Assembly: GCA_002435595.1 (NCBI GenBank) | Contig: DJBL01000169.1 | Coordinates: 1 to 57,923 of the forward strand | DNA length: 57,923 nt | Reading direction: 5' to 3' | Source of the DNA: Stenotrophomonas maltophilia | Lineage (GTDB): Bacteria > Pseudomonadota > Gammaproteobacteria > Xanthomonadales > Xanthomonadaceae | In this document: in pieces, positions 1-7,643 of the stretch | Layout: each line of letters starts with the position of its first letter | Position numbering within the stretch: position 1 is the first letter of the stretch | The notes under the pieces: generated by a model | Told to the model about the DNA's origin: nothing | Databases searched by the model: none | The model's input: only the letters and a program-made list of their open reading frames with translations | Translations under genes and position numbers: made by a program

Positions 1-168
1 TCTGAGCGCCTGCTCGGGCGCAGGTGCCGCAGCGGCCACGCTCAGCGCGATCGGCACGGCCGCGGCGACCTCCTCGATCTGCCCATCCACGAACACCGTA
101 TAGCCCATCGCCTGCAGCCACGACTGCTGGGCGGGCGACCACAGCGGCGGCAGGCCGGTCCCGCTCAC
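1..168 (-). CDS. Hypothetical protein, 5' part only
   Basis: The first 56 codons of a gene that runs off the left edge of the window. It begins with GTG at 168, and that codon overlaps the TGA of pssA in the GTGA arrangement, so the two genes are probably co-translated. The protein starts VSGTGLPPLWSPAQQ and continues with an aromatic stretch (WLQAMGYTVFV) and then an Ala/Pro-rich segment that looks like a linker. There is no signal peptide or membrane segment in this part. I do not recognise the family from the N-terminus alone, and no function is assigned. Confidence 0.6.
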   Translation of the reverse strand, partial: MSGTGLPPLWSPAQQSWLQAMGYTVFVDGQIEEVAAAVPIALSVAAAAPAPEQALR

Positions 169-944
169 GCGCCGGGCTCGGCCGTCTTGCGGGCGCGCTG
201 CCACAGCCAGCAGCCGGGGCCGGACAGGGCATACACGATGCCCACCGCGAACAGCACGCGCGGCAGGTCGATGACCATGATCGCAATGGCGATGGGCACC
301 AGCGCCAGCGCCAGGAACGGCACGCGATCGGCACGCGGGCCCTTCTGGCCACTGCCCTTGAAGCTCCAGAAGCGGATCCGGCTGACCATCAGCAGCGCTG
401 CCACCAGGGTCACGCCCAGGGCCACATAGCGCAGCTGGTTGCCGTCCCAGCCCAGGTTGCCGTCGGCAAAGGCCCAGACAAAGGACATCATCAACCCGGC
501 CGCGGCGGGGCTGGCCAAGCCGATGAACCAGCGCTTGTCGACCACGCTGACCTGGGTATTGAAGCGGGCCAGGCGCAGCGCGGCGCAGGCCGCGTACAGG
601 AACGCCACCGCCCAGCCGACCCGGCCCATCACCGGGTCGTCGAACTTCAGCCACGACAGCGACCAGTGGTACATCACCAGCGCCGGGGCCATGCCGAAGC
701 TGACCAGGTCGGCCAGCGAGTCGTACTGCACGCCGAATTCGCTGCTGGTGCCGGTGAGCCGGGCCACGCGGCCATCCAGGCCGTCCATGACCGCAGCCAC
801 GAACACGGCGATGGCTGCGTTGACGAAGTCGCCATTGGCCGCGGCGATGATCGCGTAGAAGCCGGCGAACAGGCCTGCGGTGGTGAACAGGTTCGGCAGC
901 AGGTAGATGCTGCGGTTGCGCGGCGGGGGTTTCATCTCATCCAT
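165..944 (-). CDS. pssA: CDP-diacylglycerol--serine O-phosphatidyltransferase
   Basis: Makes phosphatidylserine, the precursor of phosphatidylethanolamine, from CDP-diacylglycerol and serine at the inner membrane. The 259-residue protein has the complete CDP-alcohol phosphatidyltransferase signature DGxxARx8GxxxDxxxD (from DGRVAR to YDSLAD, about residues 56-78). Several hydrophobic segments follow, and it ends in a basic tail. Length and the N-terminal RSIYLLPNLFT fit the integral-membrane type II PssA of proteobacteria. I chose the ATG at 944 (MDEMKPPPR); the ATG at 935 is an alternative that removes three residues. The frame stays open further upstream but that sequence does not look coding. 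Its stop overlaps the start of the next gene. Confidence 0.93.
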   Translation of the reverse strand: MDEMKPPPRNRSIYLLPNLFTTAGLFAGFYAIIAAANGDFVNAAIAVFVAAVMDGLDGRVARLTGTSSEFGVQYDSLADLVSFGMAPALVMYHWSLSWLKFDDPVMGRVGWAVAFLYAACAALRLARFNTQVSVVDKRWFIGLASPAAAGLMMSFVWAFADGNLGWDGNQLRYVALGVTLVAALLMVSRIRFWSFKGSGQKGPRADRVPFLALALVPIAIAIMVIDLPRVLFAVGIVYALSGPGCWLWQRARKTAEPGA

Positions 945-1069
945 AGCGGCCAGTTTAGTGGGTGCGGCGGCCTTTGGGGCAGCCCGGGACCCCGCCTGTC
1001 GCCGGCGGCTTGCCAGCGCCGGGCCGGGATGCTGCAATCGGCGCCCAGACCTCGATGCCCGGAGTTGCC

Positions 1070-1450
1070 ATGCGTGCCCTGCCCTCGCTGTGCTGCCTGC
1101 TGCTGCTTGCCAGCGCCTCGGCCAGTGCCGGAACCGTCTACAAGTGGAAGGACGCCAACGGCGTCACCCAGTATTCGGAGAAGGCCCCGACCGGCCAGAA
1201 GTTCGAATCGCGCCAGGTCGAGAACCGCGACCCGGTCGCCCGGGCCACCCCGGCGGCCAAGGCCCCGGCCGAATCCACCGATTGCACCACCGCGCGCAGC
1301 AACCTGAGCCTGCTCAACGGCGAGGGCGCGGTGATGCAGGACACCAACGGCGACGGCAAGGCCGACGCGGCGCTGAGCCCGGAACAGCGGGGCGCGCAGA
1401 AGGAACTGGCCAACGCGGCGATCAAGGCCTACTGCAAGCCGGCCAGCTGA
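1070..1450 (+). CDS. DUF4124-family secreted protein
   Basis: A 126-residue exported protein. A clear signal peptide (MRALPSLCCLLLLASASASA) is followed at once by the DUF4124 signature TVYKWKDANGVTQYSEKAP, a short beta-rich module common in xanthomonad and pseudomonad periplasmic proteins. The C-terminal part contains DTNGDGKADA, which resembles a Ca-binding loop, and two Cys residues that could form a disulfide. I chose the ATG at 1070 because GGAG lies 6 bases upstream; an ATG at 1055 is in frame but would put five residues before the signal peptide. DUF4124 has no established function. Confidence 0.82.
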   Translation: MRALPSLCCLLLLASASASAGTVYKWKDANGVTQYSEKAPTGQKFESRQVENRDPVARATPAAKAPAESTDCTTARSNLSLLNGEGAVMQDTNGDGKADAALSPEQRGAQKELANAAIKAYCKPAS

Positions 1451-1559
1451 GCCGGCGCGGGCCCCTGGCCGCGTGGCACGGCCCCGGCCGGCGGCGTGAT
1501 GGGCAGGGCGGCGGCTGGGCTGGCAGAATATCGGCTTCTGCCGTTCAGCGAAGCCGACG

Positions 1560-3251
1560 ATGCGCCTCTCCCAGTTCCACCTGCACACCACCAAGGAAAC
1601 CCCCAGCGACGCGGAGCTCACCAGCCACCGCTTGATGCTGCGCGCGGGCATGATCCGCAAGCTGGCTTCGGGGTTGTACACCTGGTCGCCGCTGGGCCTG
1701 CGCGTGCTGCGCAAGGTCGAGCGCATCGTGCGCGAGGAAATGGAGCGCGCCGGGGCGGTGGAGTTCCAGATTCCCACCATCCAGCCCAAGGAACTGTGGG
1801 AAACCACCGGCCGCTGGGAAAAGTTCGGTCCGCAGCTGCTCAAGATCAAGGATCGCAAGGAGCAGGTGTTCTGCTACAGCCCCACCGCCGAAGAGGCCGC
1901 CGCCGATTTCGCGCGCCAGGAGCTGTCCAGCTACAAACAGCTGCCGGTCAATTTCTTCCAGATCCAGACCAAGTTCCGCGATGAGATCCGCCCGCGCTTC
2001 GGGGTGATGCGTGCGCGCGAGTTCCTGATGAAGGACGCCTACTCCTTCCACCTGCACGATGACTGCCTGGTGCGCGAGTACGAAAACATGAAGGCGGCCT
2101 ACAGCCGCATCTTCACCCGCCTGGGCCTGGATTTCCGCATGGTGCAGGCCGACTCGGGTGCGATCGGCGGCGACGCCTCGCAGGAATTCCACGTGATCGC
2201 CGATTCCGGCGAAGACGCGCTGGTGTTCTCCACCGGCTCGGAGTACGCGGCCAACATGGAAGCGGCAGTCGCCGCAGCGCCGGGCGCGCGTCCGGCCGCC
2301 AGCGAAGCCCTGCGCAAGGTGGACACCCCGACCCAGAAGACCTGCGAGGACGTGGCCGCGCTGCTCGGCCTGGGCCTGGAGCGCACGGTGAAGTCGGTGG
2401 CGATCATGGGCCCCGCCGGTTTCGTGCTGGCGCTGGTGCGTGGCGACCACGAGGTCAACGAGATCAAGCTGGGCAAGGTGGCCGGGCTGCAGGGCTACCG
2501 CATGGCTGGCGAGGCGGAGATCGCCACGCACCTGGGCAGCGAGCCGGGCTTCCTGGGCCCGCTCAACCCGGCCCAGCCGATCCGCATCGTGGCCGACCGC
2601 GACGTGGCGGCGATGGCCGATTTCGTGGTGGGCGCCAACGAAGCCGGCGTCCACCTGGCCGGGGTCAACTGGGGCCGCGACCTGCCCGAGCCGGAAGTGG
2701 CCGATATCCGCAACGCCAAGGCCGGCGATCGTGCCGCCGATGGCGGCGAGCTGAAGATCGCACGCGGCATCGAAGTGGGCCATGTGTTCCAGCTGGGCCG
2801 CCAGTATGCGCAGGCGCTGAAGGCGACCGTGCTGGATGAGAACGGCAAGGCCGCGGTGATGGCGATGGGCTGCTACGGCATCGGCATTTCGCGCATCGTG
2901 GCCGCGGCGATCGAGCAGAACCACGACGAGGCCGGCATCATCTGGCCGGCGGCGATGGCGCCCTGGCAGGTGGTGGTGTGCGTGATCAATCCCAAGCAGG
3001 ACGAGGCGGTGGCCACCGCTGCGGCCGAGCTGCTGGCGCAGCTGCAGGCGGCCGGGCTGGATGCGGCGCTGGACGACCGCGGCCTGCGCCCGGGCCAGAT
3101 GTTCGCCGACATGGAGCTGATCGGCGTGCCGCACCGGGTGGTGGTATCCGAGCGCGGCCTGGCCGCGGGCACCTACGAGTACCGCGCGCGCAGTGCCAGC
3201 GAGGCCGAAAGCCTGGACCGCCAGGCGCTGCTGGAGCGGCTGGGCGGCTGA
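1560..3251 (+). CDS. proS: Prolyl-tRNA synthetase
   Basis: Charges tRNA-Pro with proline in the cytoplasm. The 563-residue length fits the bacterial type ProRS with an insertion editing domain between motifs 2 and 3. Visible landmarks: the N-terminal LRAGMIRKLASGLYTWSPLG, the motif 2 region QIQTKFRDEIRPRFGVMRAR followed by EFLMKDAYSFH (about residues 138-162), an INS/YbaK-like editing region in the middle (about 225-385, with KSVAIMG and VVGANEAG), and motif 3 GCYGIGISRIVAA (about residues 438-450). The C-terminal anticodon-binding domain follows. It is a single-gene unit with its own intrinsic terminator. Confidence 0.97.
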   Translation: MRLSQFHLHTTKETPSDAELTSHRLMLRAGMIRKLASGLYTWSPLGLRVLRKVERIVREEMERAGAVEFQIPTIQPKELWETTGRWEKFGPQLLKIKDRKEQVFCYSPTAEEAAADFARQELSSYKQLPVNFFQIQTKFRDEIRPRFGVMRAREFLMKDAYSFHLHDDCLVREYENMKAAYSRIFTRLGLDFRMVQADSGAIGGDASQEFHVIADSGEDALVFSTGSEYAANMEAAVAAAPGARPAASEALRKVDTPTQKTCEDVAALLGLGLERTVKSVAIMGPAGFVLALVRGDHEVNEIKLGKVAGLQGYRMAGEAEIATHLGSEPGFLGPLNPAQPIRIVADRDVAAMADFVVGANEAGVHLAGVNWGRDLPEPEVADIRNAKAGDRAADGGELKIARGIEVGHVFQLGRQYAQALKATVLDENGKAAVMAMGCYGIGISRIVAAAIEQNHDEAGIIWPAAMAPWQVVVCVINPKQDEAVATAAAELLAQLQAAGLDAALDDRGLRPGQMFADMELIGVPHRVVVSERGLAAGTYEYRARSASEAESLDRQALLERLGG

Positions 3252-3270
3252 GCCGGCGCCAGCTGACGGG

Positions 3271-3304
3271 AAAGGCCGGGTGGAATATCCCGGCTTTTCT
3301 TTTG
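3271..3304 (+). terminator. Intrinsic terminator of proS
   Basis: A 10-pair stem (3271-3280 with 3289-3298, one G-U pair) encloses an 8-base loop, and its T-rich 3' arm runs into CTTTT. It starts 20 bases after the proS stop, which isolates proS from the H-NS-like gene downstream. Confidence 0.85.
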
Positions 3305-3419
3305 CCCGTTGCAATTGAATATGCCGGTTAACTCTGTGCAGCATCCGGTGGGATATGTATGCTGTCGCCGAAGCCAAGGACTGGCCCACCCCGTCCTTAA
3401 TTAGATTTCGGAGCAGTTG

Positions 3420-3794
3420 ATGAGTATTGACCTGAGTGGCTTGTCCGCCAAAGAGCTGGGCGCCCTGATCAAGAACGCCAAGAAACAGCAGACCATCGTG
3501 GCCAAGCGCCCGGCGGTGACCAAGGTGCGGGCGCAGCTGACCAAGCTGGCCAAGGCGCACGGTTATTCGATCGAAGAAGTGTTCGGTGGCACCGCCCCGG
3601 CCCGCGGCCGCGCCGCCAAGGCCACCAAGGCCCCGGCCAAGAAGGCCGTGCGCAAGCTGGGCAAGGTGGCGCCGAAGTACCGCAACCCGGCCAACCCGAA
3701 GGAAACCTGGACCGGCCGTGGCAAGCAGCCGCGCTGGCTGGCCGCGCTGACGACCAAGGGCAAGAAGGTCGAAGAGTTCCTGATCAAGAAGTAA
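3420..3794 (+). CDS. H-NS-family nucleoid protein
   Basis: A 124-residue DNA-binding protein of the H-NS histone family found in xanthomonads. The N-terminal half (MSIDLSGLSAKELGALI, then KVRAQLTKLAKAHGYSIEEVF) is the short helical oligomerisation region. A Lys/Ala-rich linker with AKK/APAKK repeats (about residues 60-85) follows, and the C-terminus carries the H-NS DNA-binding core KYRNPANPKETWTGRGKQPRW. The family typically silences AT-rich DNA. I chose the ATG at 3420; the TTG directly before it is in frame. The gene stands alone between two intrinsic terminators. I cannot tell which of the several xanthomonad paralogues (Xrv-type) it is. Confidence 0.88.
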   Translation: MSIDLSGLSAKELGALIKNAKKQQTIVAKRPAVTKVRAQLTKLAKAHGYSIEEVFGGTAPARGRAAKATKAPAKKAVRKLGKVAPKYRNPANPKETWTGRGKQPRWLAALTTKGKKVEEFLIKK

Positions 3795-3828
3795 TCGTTT
3801 CCGGTTTCATCAGAAACTGAAACTCGAA

Positions 3829-3853
3829 ACGCCGGCGAACGCCGGCGTTTTTT
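3829..3853 (+). terminator. Intrinsic terminator of the H-NS-like gene
   Basis: The inverted repeat ACGCCGGCG (3829-3837) / CGCCGGCGT (3840-3848) is followed by a run of T. The nominal loop is 2 bases, so the innermost pairs must open. Confidence 0.85.
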
Positions 3854-4000
3854 GTGCCTGTTTTCTTATGTCGCTGGACGTCCTGCGCAGTACGCCAACA
3901 GCTGGAGCAACAGCTGCAAAGCCGCGTGCGCGCTTGTACTGGCTGGGTCGGGTACCCAACGAAAAAGCGAAAAGCGGCTGAGCTTCCGGGGCGGTCTTCC

Positions 4001-4032
4001 GCCGTTGCCGTTGCCGTTGCCTGCCGTTGCCT
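4001..4032. repeat. Short tandem array of GCCGTT
   Basis: Three perfect copies of the hexamer GCCGTT at 4001-4018 are followed by degenerate copies to about 4032. It lies in the 459-base gene-free stretch between the H-NS-like gene and the exporter gene. No convincing ORF covers it: the six-frame translations here are low-complexity and lack start signals. Confidence 0.75.
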
Positions 4033-4065
4033 GGCCAATGGCCACCAGCCAACTGTCGAGGGTCG

Positions 4066-4159
4066 GGGGCTGTGGGTTCCCGGGACCCTGAGGCGCATGG
4101 ATGCGCCGACGGAGCCTACACGGACGTACTTGCGGCGTGTCCCGGGAACCCACAGCCCC
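4066..4159. repeat. 21-bp perfect inverted repeat, cruciform-like element
   Basis: The arms at 4066-4086 and 4139-4159 are exact reverse complements over 21 bases (the left arm begins GGGGCTGTGGGTTCCCGGGA) around a 52-base centre. The centre holds a second hairpin, GGCGCAT / ATGCGCC, at 4092-4107. The layout resembles the dispersed intergenic palindromic elements I know from Stenotrophomonas and Xanthomonas genomes, but only one copy is present in this window. No T-run follows either arm, so it is not a canonical terminator. Confidence 0.85.
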
Positions 4160-4191
4160 TGGCCCAGCACGATGCAGGAGGCTATAGGGTT

Positions 4192-4227
4192 TTGGACTTG
4201 GTCTTGGACTTGGTCTTGGACTTGGAC
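4192..4227. repeat. 12-bp tandem repeat, three copies
   Basis: TTGGACTTGGTC at 4192-4203 and 4204-4215, then TTGGACTTGGAC at 4216-4227, trailing into a decayed fourth copy (GTTGACGTGGAT) that reaches almost to the 3' end of the exporter gene at 4254. The array looks able to expand or contract. Between 3854 and 4253 I see no gene, only this array, the GCCGTT array and the inverted repeat. Confidence 0.8.
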
Positions 4228-4253
4228 GTTGACGTGGATCCAGACCCAAACGG

Positions 4254-5513
4254 TCAGAGATTCTTCCGCGCCGGCACCAACAGGTTGCCAAACAGCAGCC
4301 CGGCCACCAGCGCCATCACCACATTGAGCACCGTCATCAGCACCGTCTGGCCCGCGCTCATGTCCTGCTGCTGCACCAGCGTCAGTACCCCGCGCAGACT
4401 GGTACTACCCGGCACCAGCATGATGATGCCCGGCAACCGGATGATCGCGCCCGGCCGCTGCACCCAGCGACCGAACAGATTGCCCGCCGCCGTCATCAGC
4501 ATCGCCGACATGAAAATGCCGGCCGGCAATCCCCACGCCTGCCCGGCGAATTTCGAAATCGCATACCCGGCCACCGAGGCCGCCATCACCCACGGATAAT
4601 CGCGGCGGTTGGCCTTGAACAGCATCGCGAAGGCGAAGGCCGCCAGCAGCAGCGCGCACCATTCCACCCAGTCGGCCTGCGGCCGCGAGGCGCGCACATG
4701 CGGCTCCAGCCCGATGATGCCCGACAGCGTCACCGCGATCACCGCGCCCACCGTCAGTTTCAGGATCGTGGTGATCGCACCGGCGAATCGCGCCGTTCCC
4801 GACACCCAGTGCTGGCTCGCCAGCTCGTTGACCGCATTGGTCAGCGACATGCCCGGCAGCATCACCACCAGCGACGCGATGATCACCGTATTGAGGTTCA
4901 GCGGCCCCAGGAACGAGGCCACCAGCGCCGCCACCGTACCGGCCAGCAGGGCCGCCAGCGCCTCGCTGGCCTCGCGGCTGGCCGGGCGCCGGTCGGTGTA
5001 CAGCGTCATCAGCCCGATCAGCAGGCCGATCACACCCGCCGTGGCGATATCCAGCCACGGCAGCTTCCACAGCCCGGCCACGCCGGCCGCGCCGAGGCTG
5101 TAGGACAGGATCATGCGGATCTTGCCGCGCCGGCCCGGGTCCTTGTCCAGTTGCCGCAGTGCGGTATGGCCCTGGGCGATGCTCATGCTGCCGGTGGCCA
5201 CCGCATCGGTGATCTGGTCGGCGATGCTGAGTTTATGCAGGTCGTTTTCGCCCGGAGCCAGCCGGATCACCCGGGTGATATCGGACGAACCGATGGCCTT
5301 GGTCGGATCGCTGAAACTCAGGATCAGCCCGGTCGGGTTCGACCACGGCTCGCAGTCCAGGTCCAGCCGCTGCGCCAGCGCGACCACCGCCGCCTCAAGC
5401 CGCTGCGCGGTGGTGCCGTAGCTGTGCAGGCGCCCGGCGATCTCCGATACGAACGCCACGCGCTGCGCATAGGTGGCCTGGGGGGTGGCAATGGTGGCGG
5501 TATCGACGGACAT
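4254..5513 (-). CDS. Threonine/serine exporter, ThrE family
   Basis: A 419-residue inner-membrane protein with the fused architecture of the ThrE family. The N-terminal part (about residues 15-250) is soluble first (FVSEIAGRLHSYGTTAQRLE, LILSFSDPT) and then has hydrophobic segments. The C-terminal part (about 265-415) is a second membrane domain with VPGSTSLRGVLTL near its end. Members export threonine and serine using the proton gradient in Corynebacterium; the substrate here is inferred from family only. I chose the ATG at 5513 (MSVDTATIA), which leaves a 103-base divergent gap to the MCE operon. The upstream in-frame extension is antisense to the permease gene and not credible. Confidence 0.85.
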   Translation of the reverse strand: MSVDTATIATPQATYAQRVAFVSEIAGRLHSYGTTAQRLEAAVVALAQRLDLDCEPWSNPTGLILSFSDPTKAIGSSDITRVIRLAPGENDLHKLSIADQITDAVATGSMSIAQGHTALRQLDKDPGRRGKIRMILSYSLGAAGVAGLWKLPWLDIATAGVIGLLIGLMTLYTDRRPASREASEALAALLAGTVAALVASFLGPLNLNTVIIASLVVMLPGMSLTNAVNELASQHWVSGTARFAGAITTILKLTVGAVIAVTLSGIIGLEPHVRASRPQADWVEWCALLLAAFAFAMLFKANRRDYPWVMAASVAGYAISKFAGQAWGLPAGIFMSAMLMTAAGNLFGRWVQRPGAIIRLPGIIMLVPGSTSLRGVLTLVQQQDMSAGQTVLMTVLNVVMALVAGLLFGNLLVPARKNL

Positions 5514-5616
5514 GCTTCGTAGTATTACCCGAAGCCCGCCCCGGCTGAACAACCATGTCGCAGCGCACACACTAGATGTCGACACGGACAAGGTATGCTG
5601 CGCGCAGGACGCCCCC

Positions 5617-6729
5617 ATGACGCCAACCCAAGCCCCCCATCTCGAACAGGATGCGCAGGATCCCGGCCTGATCCGGTTGTCCGGCCACTGGACCCTGCAT
5701 ACCGCGCTGGACGCGGCCGAAGTGCTGCGCGCCATTCCCGATGCGCTCACCGGCATCGACGCCAGCGGTATCAGCCTGCTCGATTCGGCCGGCGTGCTGC
5801 AGGTGCTGCGCGTGGCGCGGCGCGCCGACCTGCCCGATGAGGCCCTGCAGTTCCGCGACGAACACCGCGCCCTGGTCTGCACCATCGAAGAAGTGGCCGA
5901 CGACCGGCCGCGCTCCAAGCGCGACTTCGGCGTGCTGGCCGCGCTGGAGCGGTTGGGCGTCAGCGTGCACGGCATGGGCCACAACATCGTGGCGCTGGCC
6001 AGTTTCCTCGGCGAGAACCTGGTCAAGGGCGCACGCCTGGTCAAGGAGCCGCGCCGGTTCCGGCTCACCGCCACCGTGGCGCAGATGGAACAGGTGGGCC
6101 TGGACGCGGTGCCGCTGGTGGCGCTGCTGTCCTACCTGGTCGGGGCGGTGATCGCCTTCCTCGGCTCGACCATCCTGCGCGACTTCGGCGCGGAGATCTA
6201 CGTGGTGGAGCTGGTCAACATCGCCTTCCTGCGCGAGTTCGCCGTGCTGCTCACCGCGATCGTGCTCGCCGGTCGCACCGCCAGCGCGTTCACCGCGCAG
6301 ATCGGTGCGATGAAGGCACGCGAAGAAATCGATGCGATGAAGACCCTCGGCCTGGACCCGATCGACCTGCTGGTGCTGCCGCGCCTGGTCGCGCTGCTGG
6401 TCACCCTGCCGCTGCTGACCTTCATCGCGATGGTCGCCGGCCTGGCCGGCGGCATCACCGTGGGCGCCTTCGACCTGGATATTCCGCCGCAGATGTACAT
6501 CGCGCGCATGCACGACACCATGGAAGTGCGGCACATGCTGGTGGGCCTGTCCAAGGCGCCGGTGTTCGCGCTGGTGATCGGCCTGATCGGCTGCCTGGAA
6601 GGGCTGAAGGTGGAGGGCACGGCGCAGTCGGTGGGCGAACGCACCACCTCCAGCGTGGTGCAGACCATTTCGCTGGTGATCATCATCGACGCCTTCGCCG
6701 CGCTGTGGTTCATGAAGATGGATTGGTAA
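5617..6729 (+). CDS. Lipid ABC transporter permease, STAS-MlaE fusion
   Basis: Permease of an MCE-type transporter that moves phospholipids between the membranes. The 370-residue protein fuses an N-terminal STAS domain (about residues 15-100, with DASGISLLDSAGVLQVLR) to an MlaE permease domain (about 115-370) carrying the EIDAMKTLGLDPIDLLVLPR coupling motif and about five membrane helices. In E. coli the STAS protein MlaB is separate; the fusion is common in other proteobacteria. I chose the ATG at 5617 because upstream sequence in frame does not look coding. It heads the operon permease, ATPase, MCE protein, lipoprotein. Confidence 0.9.
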   Translation: MTPTQAPHLEQDAQDPGLIRLSGHWTLHTALDAAEVLRAIPDALTGIDASGISLLDSAGVLQVLRVARRADLPDEALQFRDEHRALVCTIEEVADDRPRSKRDFGVLAALERLGVSVHGMGHNIVALASFLGENLVKGARLVKEPRRFRLTATVAQMEQVGLDAVPLVALLSYLVGAVIAFLGSTILRDFGAEIYVVELVNIAFLREFAVLLTAIVLAGRTASAFTAQIGAMKAREEIDAMKTLGLDPIDLLVLPRLVALLVTLPLLTFIAMVAGLAGGITVGAFDLDIPPQMYIARMHDTMEVRHMLVGLSKAPVFALVIGLIGCLEGLKVEGTAQSVGERTTSSVVQTISLVIIIDAFAALWFMKMDW

Positions 6730-6732
6730 GCG

Positions 6733-7614
6733 ATGGCCACCCAGACCCTGCCCCTGGCCAGCGACGACGCCCGCGCCGACGAGGAAAACCTCGCCATCCG
6801 CGTGCGCGGGCTGACCAACCGCTTCGGCGCGCAGACCGTGCACGATGGCCTGGACTTGGACGTGCGCCGCGGCGAGATCCTCGGCGTGGTCGGCGGCTCG
6901 GGCACCGGCAAATCGGTGCTGATGCGCAGCATCCTCGGGCTGCGCGTGCCCGACGCCGGCCAGATCGAGGTGCTTGGCGTGGATGCGCGCTCGGACGATC
7001 CGGCCAGCCGCCTGCACATCGAACGCAACACCGGGGTGCTGTTCCAGGATGGTGCGCTGTTCTCCTCGCTGACCGTGGGCGAGAACGTGCAGGTGCCGCT
7101 CAAGGAACACCACCGCGAGCTGCCCGAGCGCTGGCATTACGAACTGGCGCTGCTCAAGGTCAAGTTGGCCGGCCTGCCTGCCGACGCGATCAACAAGCTG
7201 CCCTCGCAGCTGTCCGGTGGCATGCGCAAGCGCGCCGGCCTGGCCCGGGCGCTGGCGCTGGACCCGCCGCTGCTGTTCCTGGACGAGCCCACCGCCGGGC
7301 TGGACCCGATCGGCGCGGCCGCGTTCGACCGGCTGATCAAGACCCTGCAGGAAGCACTGGGACTGACCGTCCTGCTGATCACACACGATCTGGACACGCT
7401 GTATGCGATCTGTGACCGGGTGGCCGTGCTGGCCGACCAGAAGGTGATCGCCAATGCCCCGCTGCACGAGATCGAGCAACTGGACCACCCGTGGATCCAG
7501 GAATACTTCCACGGGCCGCGCGCGCGCGCGGCGCGCGCCGGGCGCCCGGACAACGCCGACGATGGCACCGGGCCGCGGCCCACGCCACGCGCCCACCAGG
7601 ACGACACGCCATGA
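6733..7614 (+). CDS. Lipid ABC transporter ATPase, MlaF family
   Basis: Cytoplasmic ATPase that powers the MlaE permease encoded 3 bases upstream. The 293-residue protein has Walker A GGSGTGKS (about residue 55), signature LSGGMRKR, Walker B LLFLDEPTAGLDP and switch His in LLITHDLDT. The MlaF-like feature is the tight SGGMRKRAGLARAL stretch. The C-terminal 35 residues are an Arg/Pro/Ala-rich extension (RARAARAGRP) with no recognisable domain; part of this DNA is a run of CG dinucleotides near 7518-7535. Confidence 0.93.
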   Translation: MATQTLPLASDDARADEENLAIRVRGLTNRFGAQTVHDGLDLDVRRGEILGVVGGSGTGKSVLMRSILGLRVPDAGQIEVLGVDARSDDPASRLHIERNTGVLFQDGALFSSLTVGENVQVPLKEHHRELPERWHYELALLKVKLAGLPADAINKLPSQLSGGMRKRAGLARALALDPPLLFLDEPTAGLDPIGAAAFDRLIKTLQEALGLTVLLITHDLDTLYAICDRVAVLADQKVIANAPLHEIEQLDHPWIQEYFHGPRARAARAGRPDNADDGTGPRPTPRAHQDDTP

Positions 7615-7640
7615 ACCAACGTTTTCTCGCGGGTAACTAG
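7611..7640 (+). CDS. Possible 9-codon coupling ORF
   Basis: An ATG at 7611 overlaps the ATPase stop in the ATGA arrangement and opens MNQRFLAGN before TAG at 7640. The MCE gene starts 4 bases later. Such a mini-ORF could carry ribosomes across the gap between the ATPase and MCE genes. Nothing but its position supports translation, and chance is a real alternative. Confidence 0.25.
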   Translation: MNQRFLAGN

Positions 7641-7643
7641 ACC

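Noticed and set aside
4066..4159. CRISPR array
   Set aside because: There is one inverted repeat and no regularly spaced direct repeats with unique spacers.
3854..4253. Small protein genes in the repeat patch
   Set aside because: The frames encode repeats such as RPSPRPSP or TWSWTWSW produced by the tandem arrays, and none has a ribosome site.
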